Origin: Fidelibacterota bacterium
GTDB taxonomy: Bacteria; Fidelibacterota; JAANXI01
NCBI GenBank assembly: GCA_018263365.1
Contig: JAANXI010000126.1
Coordinates: forward strand, 1 to 13,361
DNA: 13,361 nucleotides
Direction of reading: 5' to 3'
Shown here: piece by piece, positions 13,295 to 13,361 of the stretch
Layout: every line of letters begins with the position of its first letter
Numbering within the stretch: position 1 is the first letter of the stretch
Program-made: the position numbers and the translations under genes
The notes under the pieces: generated by a model
What the model was told of the DNA's origin: nothing
The model's database searches: none
What the model saw: only the letters and a program-made list of their open reading frames with translations

Positions 13295-13322
13295 GTAGAG
13301 ACGTTCCATGGAACGTCTCTAC
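13295..13322. repeat. Perfect 28-bp palindrome (dispersed-repeat type)
   Basis: The left arm GTAGAGACGTTCCA is followed at once by its exact reverse complement TGGAACGTCTCTAC, with no spacer. Palindromes starting GTAGAGACG and ending CGTCTCTAC are familiar between genes in many unrelated bacteria, where they look like small mobile or REP-type elements. A second inverted repeat, TTGGAA-CAT-TTCCAA, follows directly at 13323-13337. The last 24 nt of the window show no gene. Confidence 0.75.
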
Positions 13323-13361
13323 TTGGAACATTTCCAATACTTTCTCTGGCTCGGAATAGCC

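Overview
The window reads as chromosomal DNA of a free-living, probably anaerobic or microaerophilic bacterium of moderate GC content. The long Reg_prop/Y_Y_Y sensor kinase, the FeoB/DtxR-FeoA iron locus, the archaeal-style RtcB-archease pair and the many short degenerate repeats between genes suggest the wider FCB group (for example Calditrichota, KSB1 or Marinimicrobia-like lineages). That placement is inference; there is no rRNA or tRNA in the window to anchor it.

Left part, plus strand (1-4675). The 3' part of a TPR protein gene is followed by an iron-homeostasis operon. A good sigma70-type promoter (1158-1186) abuts a 25-bp palindrome (1186-1210) whose core has the 7-1-7 form of a Fur box. 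Then come a Fur-family repressor, the ferrous-iron transporter FeoB, a 76-aa cysteine-rich protein, and a DtxR-type regulator with a C-terminal FeoA domain that overlaps the cysteine-rich gene. Two different metalloregulator families therefore sit in one iron-uptake operon, and FeoA appears to exist only as a fusion.

Middle part, minus strand (4999-8978). In transcription order: an archaeal-type nicotinate phosphoribosyltransferase with a zinc ribbon, archease (overlapping it by 1 nt), a type II toxin-antitoxin pair (AbrB-like antitoxin, RelE/ParE-like toxin), and RtcB RNA ligase. Archease is the activator of RtcB, so the toxin-antitoxin module plus a repeat-rich spacer lies between two functional partners. 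The toxin-antitoxin pair and rtcB each have their own recognisable promoter.

Right part, plus strand (9239-13129). A NarX/LuxR-class two-component system: a large periplasmic-propeller histidine kinase, broken near its 5' end by a one-base frameshift at about 9461, followed by a NarL/LuxR-type response regulator whose conserved receiver lysine is replaced by asparagine.

The intergenic DNA holds several repeat families: degenerate octamer tandems (consensus AGTGTTYR) that begin within a few bases of a stop codon in three of four cases, GATTAA hexamers, GGTATA-type runs, a CCACAGATT-type repeat, a REP-like hairpin, and a perfect 28-bp palindrome at the right end. I saw no CRISPR array, no transposase gene, no RNA gene and no clearly new multigene system. 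The best leads are the iron operon architecture, the toxin-antitoxin module inside the archease-rtcB unit, and the stop-codon-adjacent octamers.
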